This document shows, one piece after another, positions 32,490-39,902 of a DNA stretch of 64,000 bases (positions within the stretch are counted from its first letter, which is position 1; each line of letters opens with the position of its first letter). The translations under genes and the position numbers were made by a program. The DNA is from Bradyrhizobium vignae (GTDB lineage Bacteria > Pseudomonadota > Alphaproteobacteria > Rhizobiales > Xanthobacteraceae). The notes beneath the pieces are model-generated. The model had not been told where the DNA came from and ran no database searches. It worked only from the letters and a program-made list of their open reading frames with translations. The stretch is from positions 1 to 64,000 of the forward strand of contig NZ_RDQF01000040.1 of assembly GCF_004114425.1 (NCBI RefSeq), given 5' to 3'.

Positions 32490-32927
32490 ATGAAGATCCT
32501 GAGCGTGCGAGAGCCTTGGGCGAGCCTGATTATCCACGGGGGACGAAACGTCGAGACCGGCGCAGTCGAGCTCAAGGACGTCGAGAACCGCACCTGGGCG
32601 ACGTCCTATCGGGGACCGGTCTTGATCCACACAAGCCAGCGTCCGGACGCGATCCGGCCCGACGAGATCGAGAGGCGGTTTGGCGTGCGCCTCACGTGCG
32701 AGCAGCAGCTCGGGGGCGTCATCGGCATGGTTGACATCGTCGATTGCGTCCGGCCCCACCCCAGCCGCTGGTACGCTCCGGATCATTTTGCGTTCGTGCT
32801 CGCCAATCCACGACCGCTCCCCTTCGTCCGGTGGAAGGGTGCGCTCTCACTGCGCACCGCGCCGGCGGAGCTGCTTGAAGTGCTCGGATATGCGCGATCC
32901 GGCTCGGTCGCCACAATCTCCGACTAA
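32490..32927 (+). CDS. ASCH-domain protein
   Basis: A 145-residue protein with the ASCH (PUA-like) pattern: MKILSVREPWASLIIHGGRNVE, DVENRTWATSYRGPVLIHTSQ, GGVIGMVDIVDCV and a FAFVLANPRPLPFV strand. ASCH proteins bind RNA or modified nucleosides; some phage members act on tRNA or nucleic acid modification. The ATG at 32490 opens the domain directly, although the frame is open to 32241. It is the only gene of the element's right half with a recognised fold of this type. Confidence 0.8.
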   Translation: MKILSVREPWASLIIHGGRNVETGAVELKDVENRTWATSYRGPVLIHTSQRPDAIRPDEIERRFGVRLTCEQQLGGVIGMVDIVDCVRPHPSRWYAPDHFAFVLANPRPLPFVRWKGALSLRTAPAELLEVLGYARSGSVATISD

Positions 32928-32939
32928 AGTTTCTTCGCG

Positions 32940-33054
32940 CTACAAATCGTAGTGTCGCAGGTCGGAGCATCGCCCACAGAAATCTCCTATGACTGCATGA
33001 AGATCTCAGCACCTGTCTACAATTTGTAGTGTCCACAACCACAAAACGTAGTGT
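32940..33054. promoter_or_regulatory. Three related operator-like sites ACAA-GTAGTGT
   Basis: ACAAATCGTAGTGT (32942-32955), ACAATTTGTAGTGT (33019-33032) and ACAAAACGTAGTGT (33041-33054) share 11 of 14 positions. The first two lie in CTACAA...GTAG palindromes. Sites two and three are 22 bases apart, about two helical turns. They lie between the ASCH gene and the start at 33145, as phage repressor or activator sites often do. Confidence 0.55.
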
Positions 33055-33144
33055 GGCATTTCTGTTGGCATTCTGAGGCACGCCGTTACTTAGCTTTCTC
33101 GTTAACAAACAGCGCGATAGCGCGAAGAGAAAGAAAATACGGAA

Positions 33145-33507
33145 ATGCAATCCTGCCCAGTGCTCACCCTTGCTCAGAAGTACGACCTCCTCGCGAAGCA
33201 ATGGCTCGAAAATGAAGACGACCATACCTACGAGAGGCTCCACCATTTGGTTCTGACGGCCGATCATCTTTCGCCCCAGAGCATCACGGGTGCGGCGTTT
33301 CAGATCGCGTGTGCTTTGTCCGAGATGGACGCGACCATGGGTGAAAAAGCGTCGGCGGTTCGGTTAGCGTCCGAAAGGCGTGTGATGAGGTTGTTGCGCA
33401 GTGCGCTCATCTTGCTGGAGCAACGCAGTGCTGATCTGCCTTCGCTGTGGAAGTTCGTCGTGCCTTCGGGCGAAACGGCGCTTCTTCGCAAGTACGGCTC
33501 GAACTGA
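33145..33507 (+). CDS. Hypothetical protein downstream of the operator-like sites
   Basis: A 120-residue, wholly helical protein, MQSCPVLTLAQKYDLLAKQW, with DHLSPQSITGAAFQIACALSEMDATMG and VMRLLRSALILLEQRSADL. There is no HTH. A weak site (CGGAA) precedes the ATG. The three repeated motifs at 32940-33054 are in its promoter region. Function unknown. Confidence 0.6.
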   Translation: MQSCPVLTLAQKYDLLAKQWLENEDDHTYERLHHLVLTADHLSPQSITGAAFQIACALSEMDATMGEKASAVRLASERRVMRLLRSALILLEQRSADLPSLWKFVVPSGETALLRKYGSN

Positions 33508-33566
33508 GCGGGAGATCAGGCCCGAGGCGGCGCTGAGCCGCCGCCTCTCTGCCGAGAGAGCCGCCC

Positions 33567-33899
33567 ATGAGAGCGAGGGACCGCCAAGCAAGATTGAAGC
33601 GAGCCAAAGAGGTCGGACGGCTGGCGTTCGATATGCTGAGGTTCGAGGAGCTCGTCGGCAACATGACCGTCAAGGGCGAGCAGAAGCAGTTTCGCGAATT
33701 CTCGCACCGAGGGCTGTCCGGGTCGCTCCTGACGCCATTTAGACCGACGCGGCTCGATGAGTTCTCGCGCATCCAAATTCGGCACCTAGGTCACAAGGTG
33801 CTCGACATTCGCTGGTCGAAGGCCGGCGACTTCCGCCTCGTGACGTTCGAGCCCGGCGATTGGGAAGAGCTGCTGGAGCAGGTCGCGACGGTGTTCTGA
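33567..33899 (+). CDS. Hypothetical protein
   Basis: A 110-residue basic protein, MRARDRQARLKRAKEVGRLA, followed by a beta-rich C terminus (LDIRWSKAGDFRLVTFEPGDWEELLEQV). A GAGAGAG site precedes the ATG. It ends the plus-strand genes of the element and is convergent with the minus-strand group that follows. Family unknown. Confidence 0.6.
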   Translation: MRARDRQARLKRAKEVGRLAFDMLRFEELVGNMTVKGEQKQFREFSHRGLSGSLLTPFRPTRLDEFSRIQIRHLGHKVLDIRWSKAGDFRLVTFEPGDWEELLEQVATVF

Positions 33900-33916
33900 G
33901 CCGAGCGCGCTCTAGG

Positions 33917-34408
33917 TCAGCCGAAGCGAACGATCACATACAAGCCCAGCGACGTACCCAGCAATGACAGACCCCACGCGAGCAGCGCGACAAATGCTGA
34001 GCCGAACAGCATCATGAACCCCCAAATTGCGCGGTTCAGATCACCTGTGTGAACTGCCTTGGTCTCGATCTGGCCGCTGTCGATAAACCCAACAGCGAGG
34101 AGTAGCCCAATGATGTAAGCAGCGAGCGAGGCAGAGGACAGAATGAGCCCGACAAAGAAGGCGATTGCAGTTGCTTTAAGCAGGACGTGCAGCTCAGGTC
34201 GGCTTGAGAAGTAGTAGAGCGCGGCCACCGACGCTACTACGCCGGCTCCGTTTGCTGTTCCGACCAGCTTTATAGCGTCGAGCAAGAAAGTGAGACGGTC
34301 TTTCGCCCCGAAGATTGGTCCACGCTCACTGTCAGCGGTCGCACCACCTCGCTCATCCTGGAGCTTCGCCAGCTTATCCATGAATTTGCGCTGCATCGAC
34401 AACATCAT
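33917..34408 (-). CDS. Hypothetical four-helix membrane protein
   Basis: A 163-residue protein. A cytosolic, charged N terminus (residues 1-45) is followed by about four transmembrane helices: VGTANGAGVVASVAALYYF, LLKATAIAFFVGLILSSASL with AAYIIGLLLAVGF, and FMMLFGSAFVALLAWGLSLL. It lies 19 bases downstream of the possible HEPN-like gene on the same strand. Small membrane proteins in such islands can be holins, immunity or abortive-infection effectors; nothing here decides between these. Confidence 0.6.
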   Translation of the reverse strand: MMLSMQRKFMDKLAKLQDERGGATADSERGPIFGAKDRLTFLLDAIKLVGTANGAGVVASVAALYYFSSRPELHVLLKATAIAFFVGLILSSASLAAYIIGLLLAVGFIDSGQIETKAVHTGDLNRAIWGFMMLFGSAFVALLAWGLSLLGTSLGLYVIVRFG

Positions 34409-34427
34409 CGTTCCTGCGAAAGCCTCT

Positions 34428-34880
34428 TCAGATCACGTCTATGTTTTCGAGAAACCACGCTCGGAATTCTTCCATGAAAGGCGTCCAGTCCTTCGCCTCC
34501 AGCTTCGTCAGCGCCCGAGAGATCATCATCGCGGCGTCGAAGCATGAAATCTCCATTGCGTCGTCGCCGCCGTGTTTCAGCCAGTAGTGTTCGCGGTTTA
34601 GTTGGTTGATCCAGTCCTTCTTTGCCGCAAATCTCTCCTTGGCGCGCGGATTGTCACGCAGCGCCGCAAAGAGATAGTGACCTTCGCGTTTGATCATCCC
34701 CTCACCCGCGCCAGCGAGCGTCACGGCCACCTCGAACGTTCCTCGCTCAAAGGCACGGATCGCTGCCTCAACCTGTCGGCTCGCCGCCTGGGTGAGCGTC
34801 AAGCTGAGCGGCTCGGCCGGCAGCCGTGGACCTCGGAACGGTCGCCTTCGGCGCGCTTCACGGAACGGGTTATCCGGCAT
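34428..34880 (-). CDS. Hypothetical helical protein, possibly HEPN-like
   Basis: A 150-residue protein: basic N terminus, then helices QVEAAIRAFERGTFEVAVTLAGAGEGMIK and INQLNREHYWLKHGGDDAMEI and AAMMISRALTKLE. The all-alpha layout and the R/N-rich NREHYWLKHG segment recall HEPN-type domains, but the canonical R-x4-6-H pair is not certain. The ATG at 34880 begins right after the CXXC-protein stop (34888). It belongs to a three-gene minus-strand group at the attR end, the usual place for accessory cargo. Confidence 0.5.
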   Translation of the reverse strand: MPDNPFREARRRRPFRGPRLPAEPLSLTLTQAASRQVEAAIRAFERGTFEVAVTLAGAGEGMIKREGHYLFAALRDNPRAKERFAAKKDWINQLNREHYWLKHGGDDAMEISCFDAAMMISRALTKLEAKDWTPFMEEFRAWFLENIDVI

Positions 34881-34887
34881 CGCGACT

Positions 34888-35103
34888 TCAAAAGGTCTGA
34901 GGTTTGTCGACGGTGCCGACGCCTTCGCAATTTTGGCAGACACCGCGCAAGCGTTCGTTTTTGTTTGGGTCACCGCAGCACACTGGACAGGGCATCCATT
35001 CCCCTTTCGGGTTCGGTTCGGGGAAGTATTCCATCCGCCCGTCGCAAACGATGCAGACGCACTTTCCATTGCAGACGGGGCACAGAGTGGTTCCGCTGGG
35101 CAT
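34888..35103 (-). CDS. Small multi-CXXC zinc-binding protein
   Basis: A 71-residue protein with paired cysteines: CPVCNGKCVCIVCDG, CPVCCGD and CQNCEGVG. This is similar to the CXXCXGXG repeats of the DnaJ zinc finger. It likely binds two zinc ions. A GGTGAG site precedes the ATG at 35103. It is first in the minus-strand group (CXXC protein, possible HEPN-like protein, membrane protein), transcribed away from attR. Confidence 0.65.
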   Translation of the reverse strand: MPSGTTLCPVCNGKCVCIVCDGRMEYFPEPNPKGEWMPCPVCCGDPNKNERLRGVCQNCEGVGTVDKPQTF

Positions 35104-35224
35104 ATTCTCACCGTCTCCCAAAGCGACGCGATCAACCTGGACCCGTACTACACCGGCCGTGCAGCCGTTGGGCGCGATCTGCCAAGGTTTTCCCCGGCTA
35201 ACTTCCGCCAGCCTCCGCAAGCTG

Positions 35225-35244
35225 TTGGTATCTGCGTTGGTATT
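35225..35244 (+). promoter_or_regulatory. Integrase arm-type sites at attR
   Basis: TTGGTATC (35225-35232) and TTGGTATT (35237-35244) are in direct order, 58-77 bases inside the attR core. They match the octamers at 20651-20726. Confidence 0.6.
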
Positions 35245-35301
35245 CCCCAGAGTTGTTGTAAAAATTACAATTTATAATCAATGGGTTATGACAGTCTCCC
35301 G

Positions 35302-35320
35302 ATCCCCTCAGCCGGCACCA
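35302..35320 (+). repeat. attR core, 19 bp
   Basis: Identical to the last 19 bases of tRNA-Thr (20547-20565). No other tRNA sequence accompanies it, so it marks the distal junction of the element. Confidence 0.9.
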
Positions 35321-35454
35321 TTGGTTTAGCTCCGCGACCGCAGATCGAAACCTGTCAATGGCCACGGCCCCTTTCGGCGACCACCGGAAGAACTAAATCA
35401 TCGGTTTGGCGTTATCATCCTCCTGCTATAGAGTTGTCTCGCGGAGGTCTAGCG

Positions 35455-35682
35455 ATGGACCCGAATGATCGGGTAGCCTTAGCCCTATCCGCTGTCGCCT
35501 TGGCCATCGCCATTGTGGTTGCATCGACAGTCACGTTGGAGCGCGTCAATACCCGTACGGCCAGCAACGGCGCTCCTCCCGGAACGGTAGGACTCGCCAG
35601 GCCCCACCCGCCGCTGGACCGTGCTCCCGGTGAACCGATACAGACAACAGGAACGCCATCCAACGCAAGGCAGCGTCCCTGA
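35455..35682 (+). CDS. Small membrane-anchored hypothetical protein
   Basis: A 75-residue protein, MDPNDRVALALSAVALAIAIVV at the start: one N-terminal transmembrane helix (about residues 8-26) and a proline-rich outer tail. A GGAGG site precedes the ATG at 35455. It is just outside attR. Family unknown. Confidence 0.55.
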   Translation: MDPNDRVALALSAVALAIAIVVASTVTLERVNTRTASNGAPPGTVGLARPHPPLDRAPGEPIQTTGTPSNARQRP

Positions 35683-35763
35683 CCGAACGCCGGCCGCACC
35701 GGCACCAGCAGTCGGTGCCTGTGCCTCAGCTTGAACGCTTGCGCGCGCTGCCCTGTCCGCGAC

Positions 35764-35940
35764 GCCGGCGCCACCGATCTCGACCCAGGCATGTTTCGAT
35801 TGCTCGAACACCGATCTGACGGGCGCCGGAAAATCCGGATCCGCGATGGCGCCGACGGCAATGCCGATCATGTCAGGCAGATTGTCGGCCTTCCAGCACA
35901 CCGTCGAGCCACAGCCAGCGCAGAAATAGAAGCGAACCTC
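35764..35940 (-). pseudogene. GFA-domain (formaldehyde-activating enzyme-like) C-terminal remnant
   Basis: Minus-strand codons read EVRFYFCAGCGSTVCWKAD, then GIAVGAIADPDFPAP and SKHAWVEIGG, the C-terminal half of a GFA/glutathione-dependent formaldehyde-activating-type protein with its CXXC zinc site. The N-terminal half (first CXXC and GSC block) is missing, and the frame runs on into unrelated residues. It is truncated next to a chemotaxis-receptor remnant at 35984. Confidence 0.7.
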
Positions 35941-35983
35941 ATCGCCGTTTGCGGCGACGCGAGCGTACTGCCGCGCCCCAAAG

Positions 35984-36290
35984 GTTGTTGATCAGCTCGA
36001 CGACGTCGCCGATGCGGGTGGCGGCGACCGAGAGCTCGCTGACGCGCTCGGTCGTGGTGCGCACCTGGGTGACGGCTTCGCCCGCCATCCGCGCCGATTC
36101 CTGCACCTGGCGGCTGATCTCGTTCACCAAGGAGGACAGCTCCTCCGTTGCGGTCGCAACCGACTGGACGTTGCCGGTGGCTTCACCCGAAGCCGCGACG
36201 ATGACGGAGGTCGGCATGTCGCGGCGGCGCTGCTCGGCGGCCTGCTTCTCCGTTTCGATCTGCGCGGCCTTGAGACGGCCTCGGTTGCCT
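35984..36290 (-). pseudogene. Methyl-accepting chemotaxis protein fragment
   Basis: About 100 codons read IETEKQAAEQRRR, then GEATGNVQSVATATEELSSL, NEISRQVQESARMAGEAV and RIGDVVELINN, the first part of an MCP signalling domain. It breaks off exactly where the highly conserved hairpin tip (ELIN-IAEQTNLLALNA in normal receptors) should follow, and 5' regions (sensor, HAMP) are absent. It abuts the GFA remnant, marking a deletion or recombination junction just outside attR. Confidence 0.75.
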
Positions 36291-36355
36291 CGGTGAGGAC
36301 CGCGTCTGTTTTCGCCCGGCCCGGAACTGGCTCCGCCACCAGCCGTTATTGGCCC

Positions 36356-36583
36356 ATGCGGATCCGGGAAGAAAACCGAAACATGATTCTACTAGCGACG
36401 GTGACGCTGTGCTGCAGCGCCTTGGCTGGCACATTGGCGCTGTTCGAGCCGGTGCTGGGACCGGCGCCTGAAAAGCGTGTCGCCGAGGGAGCCGTGATCG
36501 ACATTACCCGGACATCGATTCAGGCCCCAGTTCGAGTGGTCGGCGCGCCGTTCGAGCCCAACGTCAATCCGCGCGAACGGTAG
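36356..36583 (+). CDS. Small hypothetical membrane/exported protein
   Basis: A 75-residue protein with an N-terminal hydrophobic helix (MILLATVTLCCSALAGTLAL) and a short outer part. The start is either ATG 36356 or ATG 36383; neither has a strong ribosome site. Composition and frame suggest a real gene. Family unknown. Confidence 0.5.
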   Translation: MRIREENRNMILLATVTLCCSALAGTLALFEPVLGPAPEKRVAEGAVIDITRTSIQAPVRVVGAPFEPNVNPRER

Positions 36584-36586
36584 CGC

Positions 36587-36751
36587 TCACCGCGGCGAGA
36601 CCTTCGCGCCCTCCTCGGGCGGGCCGTGGGCACGTGCCAATTCTTCCACGAACGCGATCACCTCCGCCCGCTTGTCGGGCGGCAGCGACAGGAACGCACG
36701 GATGAGCCTCAGCCCCTCCATTTCGTCCGACCGTTCTTCTGCAGCGACCAT
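36587..36751 (-). CDS. 54-residue hypothetical protein
   Basis: Minus-strand ATG at 36751 to TGA at 36587: MVAAEERSDEMEGLRLIRAF, then LSLPPDKRAEVIAFVEELARA and a short tail. The pattern LIRAFLSLPPDKRAEVIAFVEEL resembles the C-terminal helix of XRE-type regulators, here without the HTH. No clear ribosome site. It may be a remnant or a small regulator. Confidence 0.4.
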   Translation of the reverse strand: MVAAEERSDEMEGLRLIRAFLSLPPDKRAEVIAFVEELARAHGPPEEGAKVSPR

Positions 36752-36852
36752 TCGGTCAATGTCGGACGACCGGGAAAAATATGCAATCCCTTTGCGAACC
36801 TCCTTGATTCGATGCAGCCGCTTTGCTGGAATAAGCGTGGCTGAGGTGGATC

Positions 36853-37227
36853 ATGAAATGGATCAGCGAGCGCGACGCACTGATCGCGCAGACACTGGCC
36901 TTCGTCCAATCGGTGACCGGCAGGAAGGATGACACCCTTCAGCCGGAGAACCCTGCGGTTGGCTCGACCGCCGCGGTGGAGATCGTCGCCGTGGAGGCGG
37001 TCGCCCGCGAGTTCGAACCGCCGCCAGCCCCCCTTCCGTCCCGGCCCGCACCTGTCCCGCTGCCGCGGGCAAACGGTGATTTCCGCACCGAGATGCAGGC
37101 CCGCATCGCCAATTTCCGCAAGCATCAGGAGCGCTTCGAGCGCGAGCGTGAGGAATATTATGCGGCGACGCTGACCAAACTGCGTGCCGCCATCCGCGAC
37201 CCCGGCGGCCCCCCGCCCAAAAAATAA
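36853..37227 (+). CDS. Hypothetical protein
   Basis: A 124-residue cytoplasmic protein: MKWISERDALIAQTLAFVQS, a proline-rich linker (EPPPAPLPSRPAPVPLP) and a C-terminal helix FRTEMQARIANFRKHQERFE. A GAGGTGG site precedes the ATG. No known family; the layout suggests a short helical domain joined to a coiled-coil tail. Confidence 0.6.
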   Translation: MKWISERDALIAQTLAFVQSVTGRKDDTLQPENPAVGSTAAVEIVAVEAVAREFEPPPAPLPSRPAPVPLPRANGDFRTEMQARIANFRKHQERFEREREEYYAATLTKLRAAIRDPGGPPPKK

Positions 37228-37245
37228 GGTCGCCCCGTCAGGGAC

Positions 37246-37353
37246 CTACAGCCAGGACCAGACCACCCAGAGATTGGTCGCGCAGGCGCCGAACAGCGCT
37301 AGCGTGAGGGGCAGGAGCATGTGCCCACAGGATGTCTTCAGGTCGCTCGTCAT
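37246..37353 (-). CDS. Possible 35-residue membrane peptide
   Basis: Minus-strand ATG at 37353 to TAG at 37246 encodes a peptide with one strong hydrophobic helix (MLLPLTLALFGACATNLWVV). There is no obvious ribosome site. It is listed because the composition is typical of single-helix small proteins and the interval has no other gene. Confidence 0.3.
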   Translation of the reverse strand: MTSDLKTSCGHMLLPLTLALFGACATNLWVVWSWL

Positions 37354-37528
37354 GGCGGAAAACATCCGCTGATTCCGGCCAACGAGTCCCAGGGATTCTT
37401 TTTTCCGGGATTCAGGACTCGTTAAGGACTCAGGGACGGCGGTAACCGATCACGGCGCCGTGATCGAACCGCGGGCCGGAACCCCTTACCGGGCAAGCTC
37501 GTTAACTGGGTTTGTTGGAGCGGGAAGA

Positions 37529-37783
37529 ATGCCCTACGCCCTGTTCTGCAACGACGCCCAGATCAGCAAGGCCTATCCGAGCGAGTCCGACGTCTGGAAG
37601 CTCGCGCAACGGAGCGGTCTCGTCGTGGACGTGATGGCGGACGACGAGCGGCCGGGACCGCGCCGGGTGCTCGACAACGACTACGAGATCGCGCCTTGCC
37701 AGGCAGCTCAGGGCGAGGACCCCGCCAAGAACAAGGCTGAGGCCGACCAGGAGTCGCGGATGGAGTTCGAGCTGAACTCCTGA
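37529..37783 (+). CDS. Small hypothetical protein
   Basis: An 84-residue acidic protein, MPYALFCNDAQISKAYPSES, with VWKLAQRSGLVVDV and a charged C terminus. GGAGCGGGAA precedes the ATG at 37529. The beginning resembles small proteins of unknown function widespread in Bradyrhizobium. No domain assigned. Confidence 0.6.
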   Translation: MPYALFCNDAQISKAYPSESDVWKLAQRSGLVVDVMADDERPGPRRVLDNDYEIAPCQAAQGEDPAKNKAEADQESRMEFELNS

Positions 37784-37819
37784 GCTCCGGCACGAAACCG
37801 GATCGCAGCTCAGGGCGTG

Positions 37820-38062
37820 TCAGGGCGTGGCGGCCGCAAGCGAGGCCTGCTCGCCTGGCATGGCGACGCAGGCCTTGCGGCGATGCAGCCCACGGATGGA
37901 GCCGGTAACCTTCAACACCTGGCCAGACGGACAGGAAGCGTTCTTGACGAAGGCGACCTCATAAGGTGCCAGCATCAGAGGCTCGGATTTGAGGATTGTC
38001 TGTGCAGAGCACGGCAGGCCGAAGAAGCACGAGAGCACCACTGCCGACATCAAGATACGCAT
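37820..38062 (-). CDS. Small exported protein (DUF6719-like)
   Basis: An 80-residue protein. The signal peptide MRILMSAVVLSCFFGLPCSA is followed by QTILKSEPLMLAPYEVAFVK, NASCPSGQVLKVTG and a C-terminal KACVAM. Two mature cysteines could form a disulfide. The pattern is that of small rhizobial exported proteins I associate with DUF6719, stated from memory. The ATG at 38062 opens the signal peptide. Confidence 0.65.
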   Translation of the reverse strand: MRILMSAVVLSCFFGLPCSAQTILKSEPLMLAPYEVAFVKNASCPSGQVLKVTGSIRGLHRRKACVAMPGEQASLAAATP

Positions 38063-38256
38063 GTCCGTCGTCCCACCAGCCCGGTAAATCTCATATAACG
38101 CGTTCCGGAGCGCGAGTTCCGTAAATCGCAAAGATTATTTTTGCTTTACGTCGGCTCCGTGACGCGCGTGAGAAGGCGCGTCAGCATCGTTTGCAAGCAA
38201 ATGACGCGCCAGATGGTTTACGCAAGGCAAGCAAGCCGCCGGAAGACCGGCAAACG

Positions 38257-38279
38257 AAAGGCCGGCGGAGCCGGCCTTT
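38257..38279 (-). terminator. Terminator of the outer-membrane protein gene
   Basis: AAAGGCCGGC (38257-38266) and GCCGGCCTTT (38270-38279) form a 10-bp stem with a 3-base loop, 32 bases after the stop at 38311. CGTTT follows on the minus strand. Confidence 0.75.
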
Positions 38280-38310
38280 GTCGGGTTTTGGATCGTCGCT
38301 GGGCCGCTCA

Positions 38311-39015
38311 CTAGCGGGAGCCGGCCGGGCCGCCCCAGCCGAAGCGATAGTTCACACCGACCTTGACGGCATGGTCGTCCTCCCGGCCACGAACGCCGAC
38401 GATGTCGGCCGGACCAGAGGTGAAGGTGGTGCTGCCGAAATTGTAATACTGGTACTCGGCCTTGGCCGACCAGTTCGGCGCGAACATGTATTCGAGGCCG
38501 GCGCCGACGGTATAGCCGTCCTTGCTGTTGCCGGTGGTGGTGAAGGCCTGCGGCACCCCGGCGATGTTCACGCCAAGGCCATTATTGCGCCAGGCGTAAC
38601 CGCCCTTGGCGTAAAGCAGCGTCGGTCCCCAGGTGTAGCCGATGCGACCGGTCACCGACCCGATCTGGTCGGTGTTGGACGTGACCTGCGTGCCCAGCGG
38701 GAAGGTGACACCGTTGTTGTTGGTCGGCAGCCAGGAATATTGAGCCTCGACGCCTACCACCCAGTTGGGCGCGAACTGGTAGTCGAAGCCGCCCTGCACG
38801 CCGCCCATGAAGCGGGCGTCGCTCGACTGGAAGCTGCTGTCGCCGGCAAACGCGCCGCCGACATGGCCGCCGATGTAGAAACCGGTCCAGTTGTAGATGA
38901 CCTGCGGCGGCGTATAGGCCGGAGCCTTGGTATAGGTGCGCGGCTGCATGTCCGCGGCGGCCGCCGGTGCGGCCAGCGCCAGCAGAGCTGCTGCACCGAG
39001 CAAAATCGACTTCAT
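38311..39015 (-). CDS. Outer-membrane beta-barrel protein (Omp25/RopB-like)
   Basis: A 234-residue protein. The signal peptide MKSILLGAAALLALAAPAAA is followed by ADMQPRTYTKAP, then NWTGFYIGGHVGGAF, the hallmark first strand of Omp25/Omp31/RopB porin-like barrels. Alternating strands follow, such as GGVQGGFDYQFAPNWVVGVEAQY and VTGRIGYTWGPTLLYAKGGYAW, ending KVGVNYRFGW with the terminal aromatic of outer-membrane barrels. It sits in the outer membrane. A terminator follows. Confidence 0.9.
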   Translation of the reverse strand: MKSILLGAAALLALAAPAAAADMQPRTYTKAPAYTPPQVIYNWTGFYIGGHVGGAFAGDSSFQSSDARFMGGVQGGFDYQFAPNWVVGVEAQYSWLPTNNNGVTFPLGTQVTSNTDQIGSVTGRIGYTWGPTLLYAKGGYAWRNNGLGVNIAGVPQAFTTTGNSKDGYTVGAGLEYMFAPNWSAKAEYQYYNFGSTTFTSGPADIVGVRGREDDHAVKVGVNYRFGWGGPAGSR

Positions 39016-39275
39016 GATCATCCCCGTTCTTTCATCTACGACACTCGGGAAACAACGTGGCGTGAATTGGGTTGCTTCGCGGCGATGCCGGAACGTTGAT
39101 CGTTCGTTACTGTGACGGCTTTGCAACGAGAGTATTTTGTTCCACCACGTCGACTGCGCAAGGCCGCCGCAACGATTTGTCGCAAGACAAACCACCCCGT
39201 TCAAAGCTCGCCGAAACGTGATCCAGCGGCTCGGCCGCTTCTGTCTAACACCAGACGATGAAGGCGGGCTTTGCG

Positions 39276-39698
39276 CTACCGCGTCATCTTTTCCAGTTCC
39301 GGAAAGGGAGCGTAAACCGCACCAGTGCAGAGATCGCTGGTCCGGTCGACCACGCGATCCGCTCGGCCGTTGACGAAGATCACGGCACGCTCACGCATGG
39401 CCTTGTAGCTGCCATCGCTCTCGCGCGGGGTGAAGTGCAGGCAGCTCACATAGAACTGCCGGCCGCCGACCTCGCGTTGCACCGGCTCGGCCATGCTGGC
39501 ATCGCGCACGCCGACCGGATTGTTGAGATACGCTTTCATCAAAGCCACCGTGTCGCTGCGGAAATTGTCGGGAAACGGCTGCGGCCCGCCCGCCTGTGTC
39601 CCATCCAGCAGGGTTGGACGGTCACCGTCATTGCCGAAACATGCCGCAAGCACCAGCGGCAACGCCAGGATCACCGCACATCTCGCCAATCGCCCCAC
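39276..39698 (-). CDS. Hypothetical lipoprotein
   Basis: A 140-residue protein with a lipobox: VILALPLVLAAC at about residues 10-21, cysteine followed by FGNDG. The mature part includes FRSDTVALMKAYLNNPVGVRDASMAEPV and RQFYVSCLHFTPRESDGSY. I use the GTG at 39698, which has GGAGAGCGGGG ahead; the frame is open to 39806 without signals. Expected to be anchored to the inner or outer membrane. Family unknown. Confidence 0.7.
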   Translation of the reverse strand: MGRLARCAVILALPLVLAACFGNDGDRPTLLDGTQAGGPQPFPDNFRSDTVALMKAYLNNPVGVRDASMAEPVQREVGGRQFYVSCLHFTPRESDGSYKAMRERAVIFVNGRADRVVDRTSDLCTGAVYAPFPELEKMTR

Positions 39699-39902
39699 CG
39701 GCCCCGCTCTCCGCTCGATCAGATTCGGAGACGTTCTAGCCCCAAGCCTGCGCGAAGGGAATTCGCTTGCAGCGGAGCAAACAGCGCACCGGCCCGCTGC
39801 CGGCACCTCGGGCTTTCGCGCAAGGTGTGGCGAACGGACCGGGCCTGACGTCCGCGCGCGGCAGCGGGCAATGCCAGGGATGCCGCCGCGCGGGATCAGT
39901 CG

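Larger units (their letters stand above)
20547..35320. mobile_element. 14.8-kb element integrated in tRNA-Thr
   Basis: It is bounded by the 19-base direct repeat ATCCCCTCAGCCGGCACCA at the tRNA 3' end and at 35302. A tyrosine recombinase gene lies next to attL. TTGGTATC-type arm repeats lie inside both ends. Cargo includes an HTH protein, several small coupled genes, an S49 capsid-type protease, a tape-measure-like protein, an ASCH protein and a group of minus-strand genes at the right end. Terminase, portal, major capsid, lysis, replication and conjugation genes are not recognisable. A decayed prophage or a phage-derived satellite/island are the two readings. Confidence 0.9.

Noticed and set aside
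20547..35320. Complete, inducible prophage
   Set aside because: No terminase, portal, major capsid, tail tube, baseplate or lysis gene can be recognised, and 14.8 kb is too small for a tailed phage of this type.
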